From: Clostridium sp. OM02-18AC
GTDB lineage: Bacteria > Bacillota > Clostridia > Lachnospirales > Lachnospiraceae
NCBI RefSeq assembly: GCF_003481825.1
Contig: NZ_QULW01000021.1
Coordinates: 1-64,000, forward strand
Direction of reading: 5' to 3'
Length of the DNA stretch: 64,000 nucleotides
Shown: positions 43,101 through 51,040 of the stretch, piece after piece
Numbering within the stretch: position 1 is the first letter of the stretch
Layout of the letters: each line of letters begins with the position of its first letter
Program-made: the position numbers and the translations under genes
The notes under the pieces: generated by a model
The model's database searches: none
The model's input: only the letters and a program-made list of their open reading frames with translations
What the model was told of the DNA's origin: nothing

Positions 43101-44489
43101 AAAGCGGACCAGACGGATCCTGGTGAAACAAATCCGGATGAAGCGAAGGAGCCGCCGGCAGCAGTAGATGGGGAAGATAGTTGGGGGGCATATACCTTCC
43201 GGTTTGGCACAGACTTCTGTGACTGGATCAAAAATATCAGTGATGTAAGCGTCAATGGTAAGCCATACGAAAAAGGAAACTATGTTTATGGGTCTGCCCA
43301 GTATACGATTTCGGAGACGGATGGTTTTGTTATGCTCGGAAATCAGGAAATCACGGAAGATAAAAATAAAATTGTAATTTCAGTAGCAGGATACGAGGAC
43401 CTGACCTTCTATATTGACAAAACAGGAAAACTGGTAGACGAAACGTCGGATCCGGATACAGAAAATAAGGAAACGCTTGCAGAACCTGTTGAAATCAAGG
43501 GTATTACCGATGGATTCTCACTTCAGTTTGATGATGCAGAGTGGTTCGACAAGATCACTACCGTTACGGTTAATGAAACTGAGTATCAAAAAGCTGATTA
43601 TGATTTAAACAGAAATGAATATCGTACGAGTTTGATGCTGAAGCAGATCTTATTAAGCAATTTTGCTTTTCAAAATTCTGAGGAAAACGAAGTCGTGATT
43701 GAGGCAGAGGGTTATGAAGATCTGGCTGTGACGATCACGCTGGATCAGAATGGAAAGATTTCCGACGGTTTGAATGGTGATATCGGAAACGAAGATGGTG
43801 AGGAAAATGCAGCGCCGGAAGTCAGTACCGCCACAAAAGATACGTTGTCTGGCAATTATACAGTAACATTAAGCGGTGAAAAGTTAGATGACTGGTTTGA
43901 TGCTATAAAATTGATCACCTTGAATGAGACGGAGCTTACTGCAGTTTCTAATTCATTCTATCTGGAACAGAATAAGTATCTTCTTAGGCCAACTGATTGC
44001 CAAATTTACATTGGTAAGAATTCCCTCACTGAGAGTGAGAACGAAATCGTAATTTCAGCAGATGGTTATCAAAATCTGACATTCATGCTGGATCAGAATG
44101 GAGCACTTATTGCTGAAGAGCATTCAGAAGCAGCAATTATGCTGGTCTCTGATGAGGAAGAAGCATCAGATGATGATCAGATTCTTGATGAAGATACGAT
44201 CATTTCTGATGACAGCGATGAAAAATCCACAGACCAGGACAGAATGGATTCTGCTGAAGGCAAGGATTCGGAAGATAAGAAAAAACAGACAGATGCTGCA
44301 GAATCAAAGAATACGAATGATAGCAAATCAAATCAGCAGACAGCTGAGAACGATGCAAAGGAAGATGCAGAGGAAGTCAAGAAAGACACGTTAGTGGATG
44401 ATGACTCTTCCTCAGAAGAAGCCCAGGATCCGGATACGGAAGACAACAAAGATGCAGTGGCAATCACCGAGGATCAAGCAGAAGAGTAG
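40161..44489 (+). CDS. Large secreted surface protein with cell-wall-binding repeats and Ig-like/HID-like modules
   Basis: A 1442-residue protein. A Sec signal peptide (about 1-28) is followed by aromatic cell-wall/glucan-binding repeats (SFAKGWIHTASGWYYLDPDTGVMKTG, GWIKDEKGAWYFY, SGWQWIDGRCYYFE) over about residues 30-190, then a Ser/Gly linker (40741-40915). The middle is many beta-rich segments, with a second SGSS linker near 42070-42130. Three related modules (about 43170-43440, 43480-43770, 43820-44120) each contain W[FI]xxI then VNxxxY or LNETEL and end in GYxxL[TA]; they resemble the DUF1533/hemoglobin-interacting domain. The last 110 residues are very acidic. There is no LPxTG or membrane anchor, so retention probably relies on the N-terminal repeats. 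GGAAGGGGAAG precedes the ATG. Confidence 0.85.
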   Translation: MRTRKIQKQAFAVCLAIMTAAQTMTGYGATITAGGAPDHGSWVREGQNWRYQAADGSFAKGWIHTASGWYYLDPDTGVMKTGKTVIDGKQYYFDQQSDGLEGRMHTGWIKDEKGAWYFYSTNADVTEGAMVSGWQWIDGRCYYFEPESGEHPGKMFTNGTTPDGYPVDQDGAWLDENGKVQERPGQGYSGMSGQNRASGSTQTSSGGSSGSGSGSSSSGSGSSSNGSGSGSGTSSGNTNSNPSSPGTSNGRDEQQSSLLLESQTRVVDLGWSQYVSVAFAKGYSLNNCRVMIDGVDVTEAMTPVDTDGTIAKWELTVLNPGSITAMDPEGHTQTVSLGGSQNGSGMIQVRKHTAPSAFLAHGSVNVWDYQLTNYDDHGQVRVKPSTTTFSLGQKKDEIRYYAPKAELKDDETADNVYHVSGEAIVMFNYTSEADKQWFDSISDVDLVSGNGNKNTINADLTWSSDLADHHGKTVGQITVPLGQTNFYSNGLYYLRVKSGNTDTLIPIEVVNGTAPSMILSEAGAIVSGKNLHFTVQNMTYGATMPVNRVELKRPDGTTEDLEKIRDWYLIGDSFVLYNDESATNGRNNIPVPGKYTITVHATGFKDMSYTFTVSDAASAVREEAHASYTLAAVDAISSATVSGGSSSGSSDGSDGGSTTMTADLIFDADLLANALILSKLQVENEAADAIADRWLSDMSGYDAVIGEDRKTFYSFKAYRDAVEQAKNAGTYLSFADYLAAGNAETTPNRPYAVKYVLEDNLLGETQMNGNYLGKEAPVIHLTDETGNTITEIKEGTDVYLSCEDLAYLKTVAEEAKLYVNGDYQELSNTKYALTESGRLLRLDADVFRLEKDSNTLVIKLDGYQDNTVSVPVVKDKKDVHLSVEENLKVGDAVILTNDADESGDIWKHITKVSLKKPDGTVKNIRPDGQENIWEKVGYSISEEQKNQLILGKDLFDTEGEYEVTIEATYYENQTITFEISKADQTDPGETNPDEAKEPPAAVDGEDSWGAYTFRFGTDFCDWIKNISDVSVNGKPYEKGNYVYGSAQYTISETDGFVMLGNQEITEDKNKIVISVAGYEDLTFYIDKTGKLVDETSDPDTENKETLAEPVEIKGITDGFSLQFDDAEWFDKITTVTVNETEYQKADYDLNRNEYRTSLMLKQILLSNFAFQNSEENEVVIEAEGYEDLAVTITLDQNGKISDGLNGDIGNEDGEENAAPEVSTATKDTLSGNYTVTLSGEKLDDWFDAIKLITLNETELTAVSNSFYLEQNKYLLRPTDCQIYIGKNSLTESENEIVISADGYQNLTFMLDQNGALIAEEHSEAAIMLVSDEEEASDDDQILDEDTIISDDSDEKSTDQDRMDSAEGKDSEDKKKQTDAAESKNTNDSKSNQQTAENDAKEDAEEVKKDTLVDDDSSSEEAQDPDTEDNKDAVAITEDQAEE

Positions 44490-44519
44490 GAAGTATAGTA
44501 TGATGCTCTGATGTTTCGG

Positions 44520-44567
44520 AAAACGGAGTGTATAACTCATGACATGAGCGATACACTCCGTTTTATT
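44520..44567 (+). terminator. Terminator of the surface-protein gene
   Basis: AAAACGGAGTGTAT (44520-44533) pairs with ATACACTCCGTTTT (44551-44564). The inner CTCATGACATGAG extends the hairpin. TTATT follows. Confidence 0.9.
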
Positions 44568-44612
44568 GCTGGATTTTTTATAAATACTCATTACAATTTA
44601 GTATGAATGAAG

Positions 44613-44626
44613 TACTGTATACAGTA
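44613..44626. promoter_or_regulatory. Perfect palindrome upstream of the lacI-type gene
   Basis: TACTGTATACAGTA is a perfect 14-base palindrome immediately upstream of the -35 box. It differs from the operator below it, so a second regulator may act here. Confidence 0.5.
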
Positions 44627-44655
44627 TTGCAATATCCATAACTATATGGTAAAAT
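44627..44655 (+). promoter_or_regulatory. Promoter of the LacI-family regulator
   Basis: TTGCAA (44627-44632), a 17-base spacer and TAAAAT (44650-44655). Confidence 0.65.
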
Positions 44656-44661
44656 TGCCTT

Positions 44662-44679
44662 ACTGAAAAGGATTTCAGT
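44662..44679. promoter_or_regulatory. LacI-type operator at the regulator promoter
   Basis: ACTGAAA-AGGA-TTTCAGT has 7-base arms identical to those at 45831-45848. It covers the expected transcription start, which fits autoregulation. Confidence 0.75.
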
Positions 44680-44702
44680 TATGGAAAAGAGGAAAAGTGC
44701 AC

Positions 44703-45719
44703 ATGAAAAAAAGAAAAATCACGATTAAAGATGTAGCTGAATATGCAAGTGTGTCGCCAGCTACGGTCTCACGTGTACTCAATGACTATAAGTGGATCAA
44801 TCCAGAGGTAAAGGAACGCGTTCAGAAAGCCATTGACGAACTTAACTATGTGCCGGATTTTACAGCTAAGGCTATGGTACGAGGTCGAAGCCAGATGGTG
44901 ATCGTGATCGTACCGGTCATTAATAATCACTTTTTCATTCAGTTGATTAATACGGTAATCCAGGAAATGAAAAGATATGGCTATTATGTAGTTGTATATA
45001 CAACTGAATCTGCAGAAGAAGAATGTCTGTTTCTGGGAAGTCCGATTTGTCAGATGGCGGATGGAATTTTGAATGCTACTTCTTTAAAGGAATTGTTGCC
45101 GCTGCAAAAGGTAAAAAAGCCTATGGTGCTGATTGACCGTTACTTTGAAGGAAATACTTCTATTGACTGTGTTATGAACCGAAATTACGAGGCACTTTAT
45201 CGAGGCACGGAGTATTTGATTCAACATGGACATCAAAAAATGGTATTTCTTGTTGGAGCTGAAGGAAATGGTATTGCTGAAGAACGAATCCGCGGATTTC
45301 GTGATGGCCTAAAGTCTCATGGACTTCCATGGAGGAATGAATATGTGATACAGGACTGCTGGAAGATTGAAGCAGGTATCCGGTATGCATCGCTGCTGCT
45401 GGAACAGCCTGATCCACCAACGGCTATCATAGCAGGAAATAATACACTGACTGTCGGAGTTCTTGAGGCTATTCGAAATCACGGGATGGTACTGGGAAAA
45501 GACATTTCTCTTATTGGATTTGAAGAATCTGACGAAGACGTACAGGCATTTGCCCGCTATGGAATCACCAGTTTTCGTCTGGACACTTCTGCAATTGCCA
45601 GTTCAGCTGTAAAGCTGTTGCTTGACAGACTGGAAGGTGCAGGAACGAATGCGGGTGCCTGTATAGAAAGCCTGGAATTAAAGTTTATTGAACGTACATC
45701 GGTCATTCATATTTCATAG
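44703..45719 (+). CDS. LacI-family transcriptional regulator
   Basis: A 338-residue regulator: helix-turn-helix ITIKDVAEYASVSPATVSRVLN, hinge helix region VPDFTAKAMVRGRS, and a periplasmic-binding-protein-like ligand domain (VIVIVPVINNHFFIQLINTVIQE, GFRDGLKSHG, PTAIIAGNN, SLIGFEE). ATG 44703 has AGAGGA before it. A matching operator overlaps its own start site and another lies before the next operon, so it probably represses both until a nucleoside-related ligand binds. The ligand is inferred from neighbours only. Its stop codon lies inside a hairpin repeat (copy B). Confidence 0.93.
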   Translation: MKKRKITIKDVAEYASVSPATVSRVLNDYKWINPEVKERVQKAIDELNYVPDFTAKAMVRGRSQMVIVIVPVINNHFFIQLINTVIQEMKRYGYYVVVYTTESAEEECLFLGSPICQMADGILNATSLKELLPLQKVKKPMVLIDRYFEGNTSIDCVMNRNYEALYRGTEYLIQHGHQKMVFLVGAEGNGIAEERIRGFRDGLKSHGLPWRNEYVIQDCWKIEAGIRYASLLLEQPDPPTAIIAGNNTLTVGVLEAIRNHGMVLGKDISLIGFEESDEDVQAFARYGITSFRLDTSAIASSAVKLLLDRLEGAGTNAGACIESLELKFIERTSVIHIS

Positions 45720-45766
45720 GAAATTGCGTCCTATGAAATTGAAAGTGCTCCATATGGATGCGCATT
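45713..45766. repeat. Intergenic hairpin repeat, copy B
   Basis: TTCATAGGA-AATTGCG-TCCTATGAA forms a hairpin overlapping the regulator stop codon, followed by GTGCTCC and GGATGCGCAT, matching the order in copy A (33429-33478). Confidence 0.6.
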
Positions 45767-45789
45767 CTTTTTTGTAATAGTTGGAGGGC

Positions 45790-45824
45790 AAAAAATGTGG
45801 TCGTAAAAAGGCCAACATTTTTTT
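45790..45824 (+). terminator. Terminator after the LacI-family gene
   Basis: AAAAAATGTGG (45790-45800) pairs with CCAACATTTTTT (one bulged base), ending in seven T residues. Confidence 0.75.
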
Positions 45825-45830
45825 ACTCAT

Positions 45831-45848
45831 ACTGAAAACGATTTCAGT
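45831..45848. promoter_or_regulatory. Operator of the nucleoside operon (LacI-type or cre-like)
   Basis: ACTGAAAACGATTTCAGT is an 18-base palindrome-like site with the same arms as 44662-44679. Its core TGAAAACGATTTCA also fits the CcpA cre consensus, so either the local regulator or CcpA could bind. A TATACT -10-like box (45861-45866) follows 13 bases later. Confidence 0.82.
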
Positions 45849-45911
45849 ATGGAATATTTCTATACTCACGGAAATTCCGAGAGTAAATAAAAAGGAGAAG
45901 GAGAAGGAACA

Positions 45912-46691
45912 ATGAAACCAATAGGAATTATCGGAGGCAGTGGATTTTATGAGCTTTTAGAAAACCCAAGAATGTTTGTTCATAATAATCGATATGGGCG
46001 TTCCTCAGAGATATTTGAGGGTACTATTCAGGGACGTAAGGTTTATTTTCTTCCGCGTCATGGTGAGGAGCACAAGATCATTGTACCACGTATTAATTAC
46101 AGAGCTAATATTTGGGCATTTAAGGAACTGGGGGTCGAGCGGATTCTGGCGACCAATTGTGTGGGAAGCAGTAACCCGGAAATTGAGCTCGGCAGTCTCG
46201 TGATTCCTCATGATTTTTGTGATTGGACCAGAAGATTTCCACGTTCCTTATATGATGATGAGGTGGAAGCATATCATGTGGATATGACCCCGGCATATTG
46301 TCCGGATTTAAGAAAGGCTCTGATTGATGCAGCAAATAAGGTAAAACCTGGTCATGTCCATGACAAGGCAGTTATTTTTGTCAATGAGGGGCTTAGATTT
46401 GAAACACCATTTGAACTGAAAATGTTCAGACAGCTTGGTGCAGATCTTATTGGCATGACTACCCTGCCGGAGGCTGTATTTGCAAGAGAAGCAGCAATCT
46501 GTTATGCACATATCTGCGTTCCAACGAACTGGTGTCTCGGAGAACAGATTGAAGCAGATGACTTCCCAAGATTACTCAAGCAGGGTATTGAGGACTTTAA
46601 GCAGGTTCTGTATCTTGCAATACCGACGCTTTCCGACGACAGAGATTGTCCGTGCAGTCATGCACTGGATCATGCAATATTGAAAAAATGA
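45912..46691 (+). CDS. MTA phosphorylase / purine nucleoside phosphorylase family protein
   Basis: A 259-residue phosphorylase of the MTAP type: IGIIGGSGFYELL (phosphate-binding loop), FLPRHGEEHKIIVPRINYRANIWAFKELGVERILATN, GSLVIPHDFCDWT, and GADLIGMTTLPEAVFAREAAICYAHI. These enzymes split methylthioadenosine, or other 6-oxo or 6-amino purine nucleosides, with phosphate. The GMTTLPEA segment differs slightly from the usual GMTxxPE loop, so the nucleoside used is uncertain. AAGGAGAAGGAG precedes the ATG. First gene of a six-gene operon with a nucleoside-type importer. Confidence 0.9.
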   Translation: MKPIGIIGGSGFYELLENPRMFVHNNRYGRSSEIFEGTIQGRKVYFLPRHGEEHKIIVPRINYRANIWAFKELGVERILATNCVGSSNPEIELGSLVIPHDFCDWTRRFPRSLYDDEVEAYHVDMTPAYCPDLRKALIDAANKVKPGHVHDKAVIFVNEGLRFETPFELKMFRQLGADLIGMTTLPEAVFAREAAICYAHICVPTNWCLGEQIEADDFPRLLKQGIEDFKQVLYLAIPTLSDDRDCPCSHALDHAILKK

Positions 46692-46705
46692 GGAGACAAG
46701 TTGAA

Positions 46706-47383
46706 ATGTCAGGATATCAGGCACTGCTAACGGATCTGGACGGAACCCTGATCCATTCACAGGACTGCATCTGTGATGCACTGTTTGCTGCTTTTCAAAA
46801 GGTAAGCAGGGTGATTCCTTCAAAAGAACAGATCATGGGGATGTTTGGCCTTCCGGTTGAGGTCATGCTTACTACCCTTACAGATATCAGTCAGGATAAC
46901 AAAGAAACGATCACCCAGTTTATTGAAGAATATAAAAGGCAGTATCCCATACATATGGAGCATGCAAGGCTCATAGATGGAGCGCTGGAAACGATGCAGT
47001 ACATTGAGAGTCTGGGATGTCCCATCTGCCTGATCACATCGGAACGGAGAAAGAATGCCGCACATATCCTGAAACAAATGGGGTTGGATCGCTATATTCG
47101 ATATATGGTTTCCAGAGATGATGTAACTTGTTTCAAACCGGATCCGGAACCAATTTTAAAAGGAGCTGCAGCCTGTGGGATGAATCCTGAAGATTGTGTC
47201 TATATTGGCGAATCCCCCTTTGATATCAAAGCAGGCGTAACGGCAGGTGTGTACACAGTAGCGGTACCATCAGGAAACTGGTCACTGGACTCCCTTATGG
47301 AACAGTCACCGGATTGTGTGGTAAATGAAATTAAAGAGTTGTGTTCTATTTTTGACCATTCAGAAAAAAGGAGAAGGATATGA
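46706..47383 (+). CDS. HAD-superfamily phosphatase (phosphoglycolate phosphatase-like)
   Basis: A 225-residue HAD hydrolase with motif I LTDLDGTLIHS, cap domain C1, motif II ITSERR (Thr/Ser), Lys in CFKPDPEPIL and motif IV YIGESPFDIKAG. It resembles the Gph/beta-phosphoglucomutase group. Placed after a nucleoside phosphorylase, it could remove phosphate from the sugar phosphate made there, but other sugar or nucleotide phosphates are possible. ATG 46706 has AGGAG ten bases upstream; ATG 46688 overlapping the previous stop is an alternative. Confidence 0.88.
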   Translation: MSGYQALLTDLDGTLIHSQDCICDALFAAFQKVSRVIPSKEQIMGMFGLPVEVMLTTLTDISQDNKETITQFIEEYKRQYPIHMEHARLIDGALETMQYIESLGCPICLITSERRKNAAHILKQMGLDRYIRYMVSRDDVTCFKPDPEPILKGAAACGMNPEDCVYIGESPFDIKAGVTAGVYTVAVPSGNWSLDSLMEQSPDCVVNEIKELCSIFDHSEKRRRI

Positions 47384-48432
47384 GAAAGATGAGATTGGTA
47401 TTGACTGCAGCAGCTGTGCTTTGTGCACTTTCAGGATGTGCGGGCAAGAAGGAAGCTCCTAAGGATCCGGCACCGGCAGCAAGTGAGGCAAAAACTGAGA
47501 ATAAGGATCAAAAAGATGAAAAGGAAAAGCCGGAAAATGAGAAACTGTTTACCTGTTTGATCTCTGAGGCGCCGGCTGGTGTTCCATTTACAGATCTGAC
47601 CTGGACTGGTTTTGAACGGATTGCGGATGAGTATGGAGCGGATGTCAAGTTAATTGAAGCGCTTGATAAGGCTGAGTATTCTGAGCAGATCAGAGCCATG
47701 GCAGAGATGGGCGCAAATCCGATCTACACCATGTTTGATACGATCAATGAGGTGGCTGTTGAGCTGGCACCGGAATATCCGGATACCATGTTTTGTCTGA
47801 TCGATAGCAGTTTGGATACAAAGTATGATAATGTAGCCAACGTATATGTAGACTCCCTGGAACCAGCGTTTGTTTCCGGATTTGTAGCAGCTAAGACAAC
47901 GGAGTCCGGAACTATTGGATGGATTGGAAGTCTGGATATTCCGGTTATTAACCGTTTCCGTGATGCATATCTTGCCGGAGCAAATTATGGCAACCCGGAT
48001 GTAGTTGTTCAGACTGCTTATGTGGGCGATGACAGTGACACGGTAAAAGCAGGAGAACAGACTAAGATTATGGTCAGCCAGGGCGCAGATATTATTTTCC
48101 AGACTGCGAATTTAGCTGGACTTGGCGTAATTCAGGGCTGCTCAGATGCCGGAATTAAATGCATTGGTGTAGACGAGTGGCAGGGCGATGTTGATGACTG
48201 TGTATTCTGGTCCTCCTTAACGGATATTAACGGAGCAGTATTCGATTCATTTACCGCATATAAAGAGGGAAATTTCGCAGCAGGTAAAACGAATTACGGA
48301 ATTGAGACGCAGTCTGCAATTTATGATGAGAGAGATTATGATAAACTTCCAGATGATGTAAAGTCACAGTTGGATGAGCTTCTTGAAGCAGTAAAATCCG
48401 GATCTCTTGATATGGAGAGTTTACTGAAATAG
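47380..48432 (+). CDS. BMP-family substrate-binding lipoprotein of a nucleoside-type ABC importer
   Basis: A 350-residue lipoprotein (lipobox ALSGC) with a charged Lys/Glu tether. The mature domain (FTCLISEAPAGVPFTDLTWTGFERIADEYGADV, NVYVDSLEPAFVSGFVAAKTT, GWIGSLDIPVINRFRDAYLAGA, KCIGVDEWQ) belongs to the Bmp/PnrA family, which binds purine nucleosides in known cases. The start overlaps the HAD stop codon (ATGA). The ATPase follows 29 bases later. Confidence 0.92.
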   Translation: MRKMRLVLTAAAVLCALSGCAGKKEAPKDPAPAASEAKTENKDQKDEKEKPENEKLFTCLISEAPAGVPFTDLTWTGFERIADEYGADVKLIEALDKAEYSEQIRAMAEMGANPIYTMFDTINEVAVELAPEYPDTMFCLIDSSLDTKYDNVANVYVDSLEPAFVSGFVAAKTTESGTIGWIGSLDIPVINRFRDAYLAGANYGNPDVVVQTAYVGDDSDTVKAGEQTKIMVSQGADIIFQTANLAGLGVIQGCSDAGIKCIGVDEWQGDVDDCVFWSSLTDINGAVFDSFTAYKEGNFAAGKTNYGIETQSAIYDERDYDKLPDDVKSQLDELLEAVKSGSLDMESLLK

Positions 48433-48461
48433 CAGGTCATAGTGACATAAAGGAGGCATCT

Positions 48462-49976
48462 ATGGACTTTGTGCTGGAATTAAGAGGGATAACCAAGCGC
48501 TTCGGAAGTCTGACTGCAAATGACAAGATCAGCCTGTCTGTCAGAAAAGGAACGGTTCACGCTGTTATTGGTGAAAATGGAGCAGGAAAGAGCACACTCA
48601 TGAATGTGATCAGCGGTCTGTACCGGCCGGATGAGGGAGAACTGTTTGTACACGGAAAAAAAGTTGATTTCCGAAATCCCAATGATGCCAGTAAAGCTGG
48701 TATCGGAATGGTTCATCAGGAATTTATGCTATTCCCGGAATTGACGGTGCTTGATAATATCATGATGGGGTACGAAAAGAAAAAATGGGGTATTTTCCTG
48801 AACCGGGAAGAAGCCCGGCGGCATGTGGAGAACATTTGCAGGGAATACCATTTTAACATTCCCCTGGATGAATTTGTTCAGAATCTTTCGGTTTCGATGC
48901 TGCAGCAGGTAGAAATCGTGAAGATTCTGTATCGTGGAGTAGATATTATTATTTTTGATGAACCCACATCTGTGCTGACACCTCAGGGAATTCAGGGTTT
49001 GTTTGAAGCTATCCGTTTTCTGGTTAAAAACGGCAAGACGGTTTTGTTCATTACGCACAAACTGAAGGAAGTAATGGAAATCTCCGACAGCATAACAGTC
49101 TTGAAAAATGGACATTATGTTGATACAGTCACTCCAGATCAAACAGATGAACACGGCCTTGCTACTATGATGGTAGGAAGAGAGGTTATCCTGACTGCAC
49201 AGAAGAAAGATAAGAAACAGGGAGATGCACTTTTAAAGGTCAGACATTTATCTATGCCGGATTATCTTGGAAGAGAAAAGCTCAAAGATGTTTCCTTTGA
49301 AATCCGCAGTGGAGAGATTCTCGGAATTGCAGGTGTAGCAGGTTCTGGCCAGCAGGAACTGGTAGAGGCCCTCTTTGGACTTAGAACTGGAAGTCATGGG
49401 GAAATTCTCTTTGATGGGAAAAATATTACAAGTTTAAACTGTCGTGAACACAGGCTATGTCATATTGGATATGTACCTCAGGATCGAATCAGTGAGGGTA
49501 TTAACCGAGAAGCAACTCTATGGGAAAATGCTATTATGGGCTATCATATTGTGAAGGGATTTGGTAACCGTTATCTTTTGAATCGAAAGCAGGCATTATC
49601 CTTTACCAATCATATCATTCAGGATTTTCATGTAAAGGCATCCTCACCGAACCTGAAGATACAGACTCTTTCAGGCGGAAATATACAAAAGCTGATTGTT
49701 GGACGTGAATTCTTGCAGGACAACCGTTTGTTGATCATTGAGGATCCAACCCGTGGTATTGATATCGGAGCAATTGAGTTTATCTGGAAAAAGATTGAAA
49801 GTCTTGCAAGTGCAGGTGCGGCAATTTTACTTGTCAGCCATGAATTGAACGAGGTTATGGAGGTCTCAGACCGCATTCTTGTGATGTACGATGGACAACT
49901 CTACGATGGAGGAGTGCATGGTCAGAAGACGGAAACGGAAATCGGCCTTTTGATGGCGGGAGGTGGCTGCGCATGA
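48462..49976 (+). CDS. ABC importer ATPase with two nucleotide-binding domains
   Basis: A 504-residue fusion of two ATPase domains, as in sugar and nucleoside importers (RbsA/NupA type). Domain 1: Walker A GENGAGKST, signature LSVSMLQQVEI, Walker B IIIFDEPTSVLT. Domain 2: degenerate Walker A AGVAGSGQQELVEA, signature LSGGNIQKLIV and LIIEDPTRGID where the usual catalytic Glu appears as Asp-Pro. Domain 1 is the likely catalytic site. The stop overlaps the first permease start. Confidence 0.93.
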   Translation: MDFVLELRGITKRFGSLTANDKISLSVRKGTVHAVIGENGAGKSTLMNVISGLYRPDEGELFVHGKKVDFRNPNDASKAGIGMVHQEFMLFPELTVLDNIMMGYEKKKWGIFLNREEARRHVENICREYHFNIPLDEFVQNLSVSMLQQVEIVKILYRGVDIIIFDEPTSVLTPQGIQGLFEAIRFLVKNGKTVLFITHKLKEVMEISDSITVLKNGHYVDTVTPDQTDEHGLATMMVGREVILTAQKKDKKQGDALLKVRHLSMPDYLGREKLKDVSFEIRSGEILGIAGVAGSGQQELVEALFGLRTGSHGEILFDGKNITSLNCREHRLCHIGYVPQDRISEGINREATLWENAIMGYHIVKGFGNRYLLNRKQALSFTNHIIQDFHVKASSPNLKIQTLSGGNIQKLIVGREFLQDNRLLIIEDPTRGIDIGAIEFIWKKIESLASAGAAILLVSHELNEVMEVSDRILVMYDGQLYDGGVHGQKTETEIGLLMAGGGCA

Positions 49977-51040
49977 GCAAAATAATAAGGCTTCCTGGGC
50001 AGTATATCGCCTGGAATGTGATGAAATATGTATGTTCTTTTATGGCTGTTATGTTGATCGGCAGTGTCCTTATTTTATGGCAGGGTGAAAATCCTGCAAC
50101 TGCCATGCAATACATCCTTCAGGGAGCTTTCGGAAGTGTCCGGAATTTTGGAAATACGCTTCGCTGGATCACACCTTGTATTTTAACCGGAATTGCGGCA
50201 ACAATCGCATTCAAATCAGGTGTTATGAATCTTGGAATTGAAGGACAGCTTTACTTTGGAGCGTATGCTGCGGCGCTGTTTGGATTTTATATCCATCTGC
50301 CAAAGCCTCTTCATGTGACAGGATGTCTGCTTGCAGCAGGTGTATCGGGAATGCTGTTTGCGCTGGTCCCGGCAGTGATGAAGTTGGTATTTCATGTCAA
50401 TGAGATGATTACTACACTGATGCTGAATTACATTGCGGTTCTGATCACGGAGTATCTTACCTACATTGTAATGGGGATCAGTGCTGCCGGAGACTCTCTG
50501 GCATTGTCCACACCTCCCATTGAAGACACAGCTCGCCTTACAAATCTGATTCCGAAAACAAATGCAAGCACAGGAATCCTGATCGCGGTCGGACTTGTAG
50601 TGATCATTTATCTTGTTTATCGATGTACGATCATCGGCTATGAGTTAAAGCAGGTTGGTGAAAACCGCAGGTTTTCCAGAATAGGTGGTATCAATGTGAC
50701 AAGAACCTTCCTCGCAATCTTTCTGCTTTCCGGATTTGTAGCCGGATTATGCGGAAGTATTGAGGTGCAGGGTACATATGGAAAGTTTACAGCCAGCTTT
50801 TCTAACAATCTGGGCTGGGATGGTATCATGATTTCTATGATCGCGGGGAATAATCCGATCATGGTATTTGTGGTTGCTGTGATTTGGGGTATTTTGAAGG
50901 CAGGCTCCCTTCACATGGAGCGTATGTGTAATGTAAATCGTTTGACAGTATTGCTGATTCAGGCTCTTTTTGTGCTGTTTATCACATTGGATTACAGGAA
51001 ACTGGCTGGTATGTTTAGAAGAAAGGTGGTGGGAAGATAA
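49973..51040 (+). CDS. ABC importer permease 1 (nucleoside type)
   Basis: A 355-residue membrane protein with about nine or ten hydrophobic segments and the BPD_transp_2 core AFKSGVMNLGIEGQLYFGAYAAALF and GYELKQVGENRRFSRIGGINV. It matches the NupP/YufP-like permeases that pair with BMP-type binding proteins. It overlaps the ATPase stop by four bases and the next permease start by one base. Confidence 0.92.
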   Translation: MSKIIRLPGQYIAWNVMKYVCSFMAVMLIGSVLILWQGENPATAMQYILQGAFGSVRNFGNTLRWITPCILTGIAATIAFKSGVMNLGIEGQLYFGAYAAALFGFYIHLPKPLHVTGCLLAAGVSGMLFALVPAVMKLVFHVNEMITTLMLNYIAVLITEYLTYIVMGISAAGDSLALSTPPIEDTARLTNLIPKTNASTGILIAVGLVVIIYLVYRCTIIGYELKQVGENRRFSRIGGINVTRTFLAIFLLSGFVAGLCGSIEVQGTYGKFTASFSNNLGWDGIMISMIAGNNPIMVFVVAVIWGILKAGSLHMERMCNVNRLTVLLIQALFVLFITLDYRKLAGMFRRKVVGR

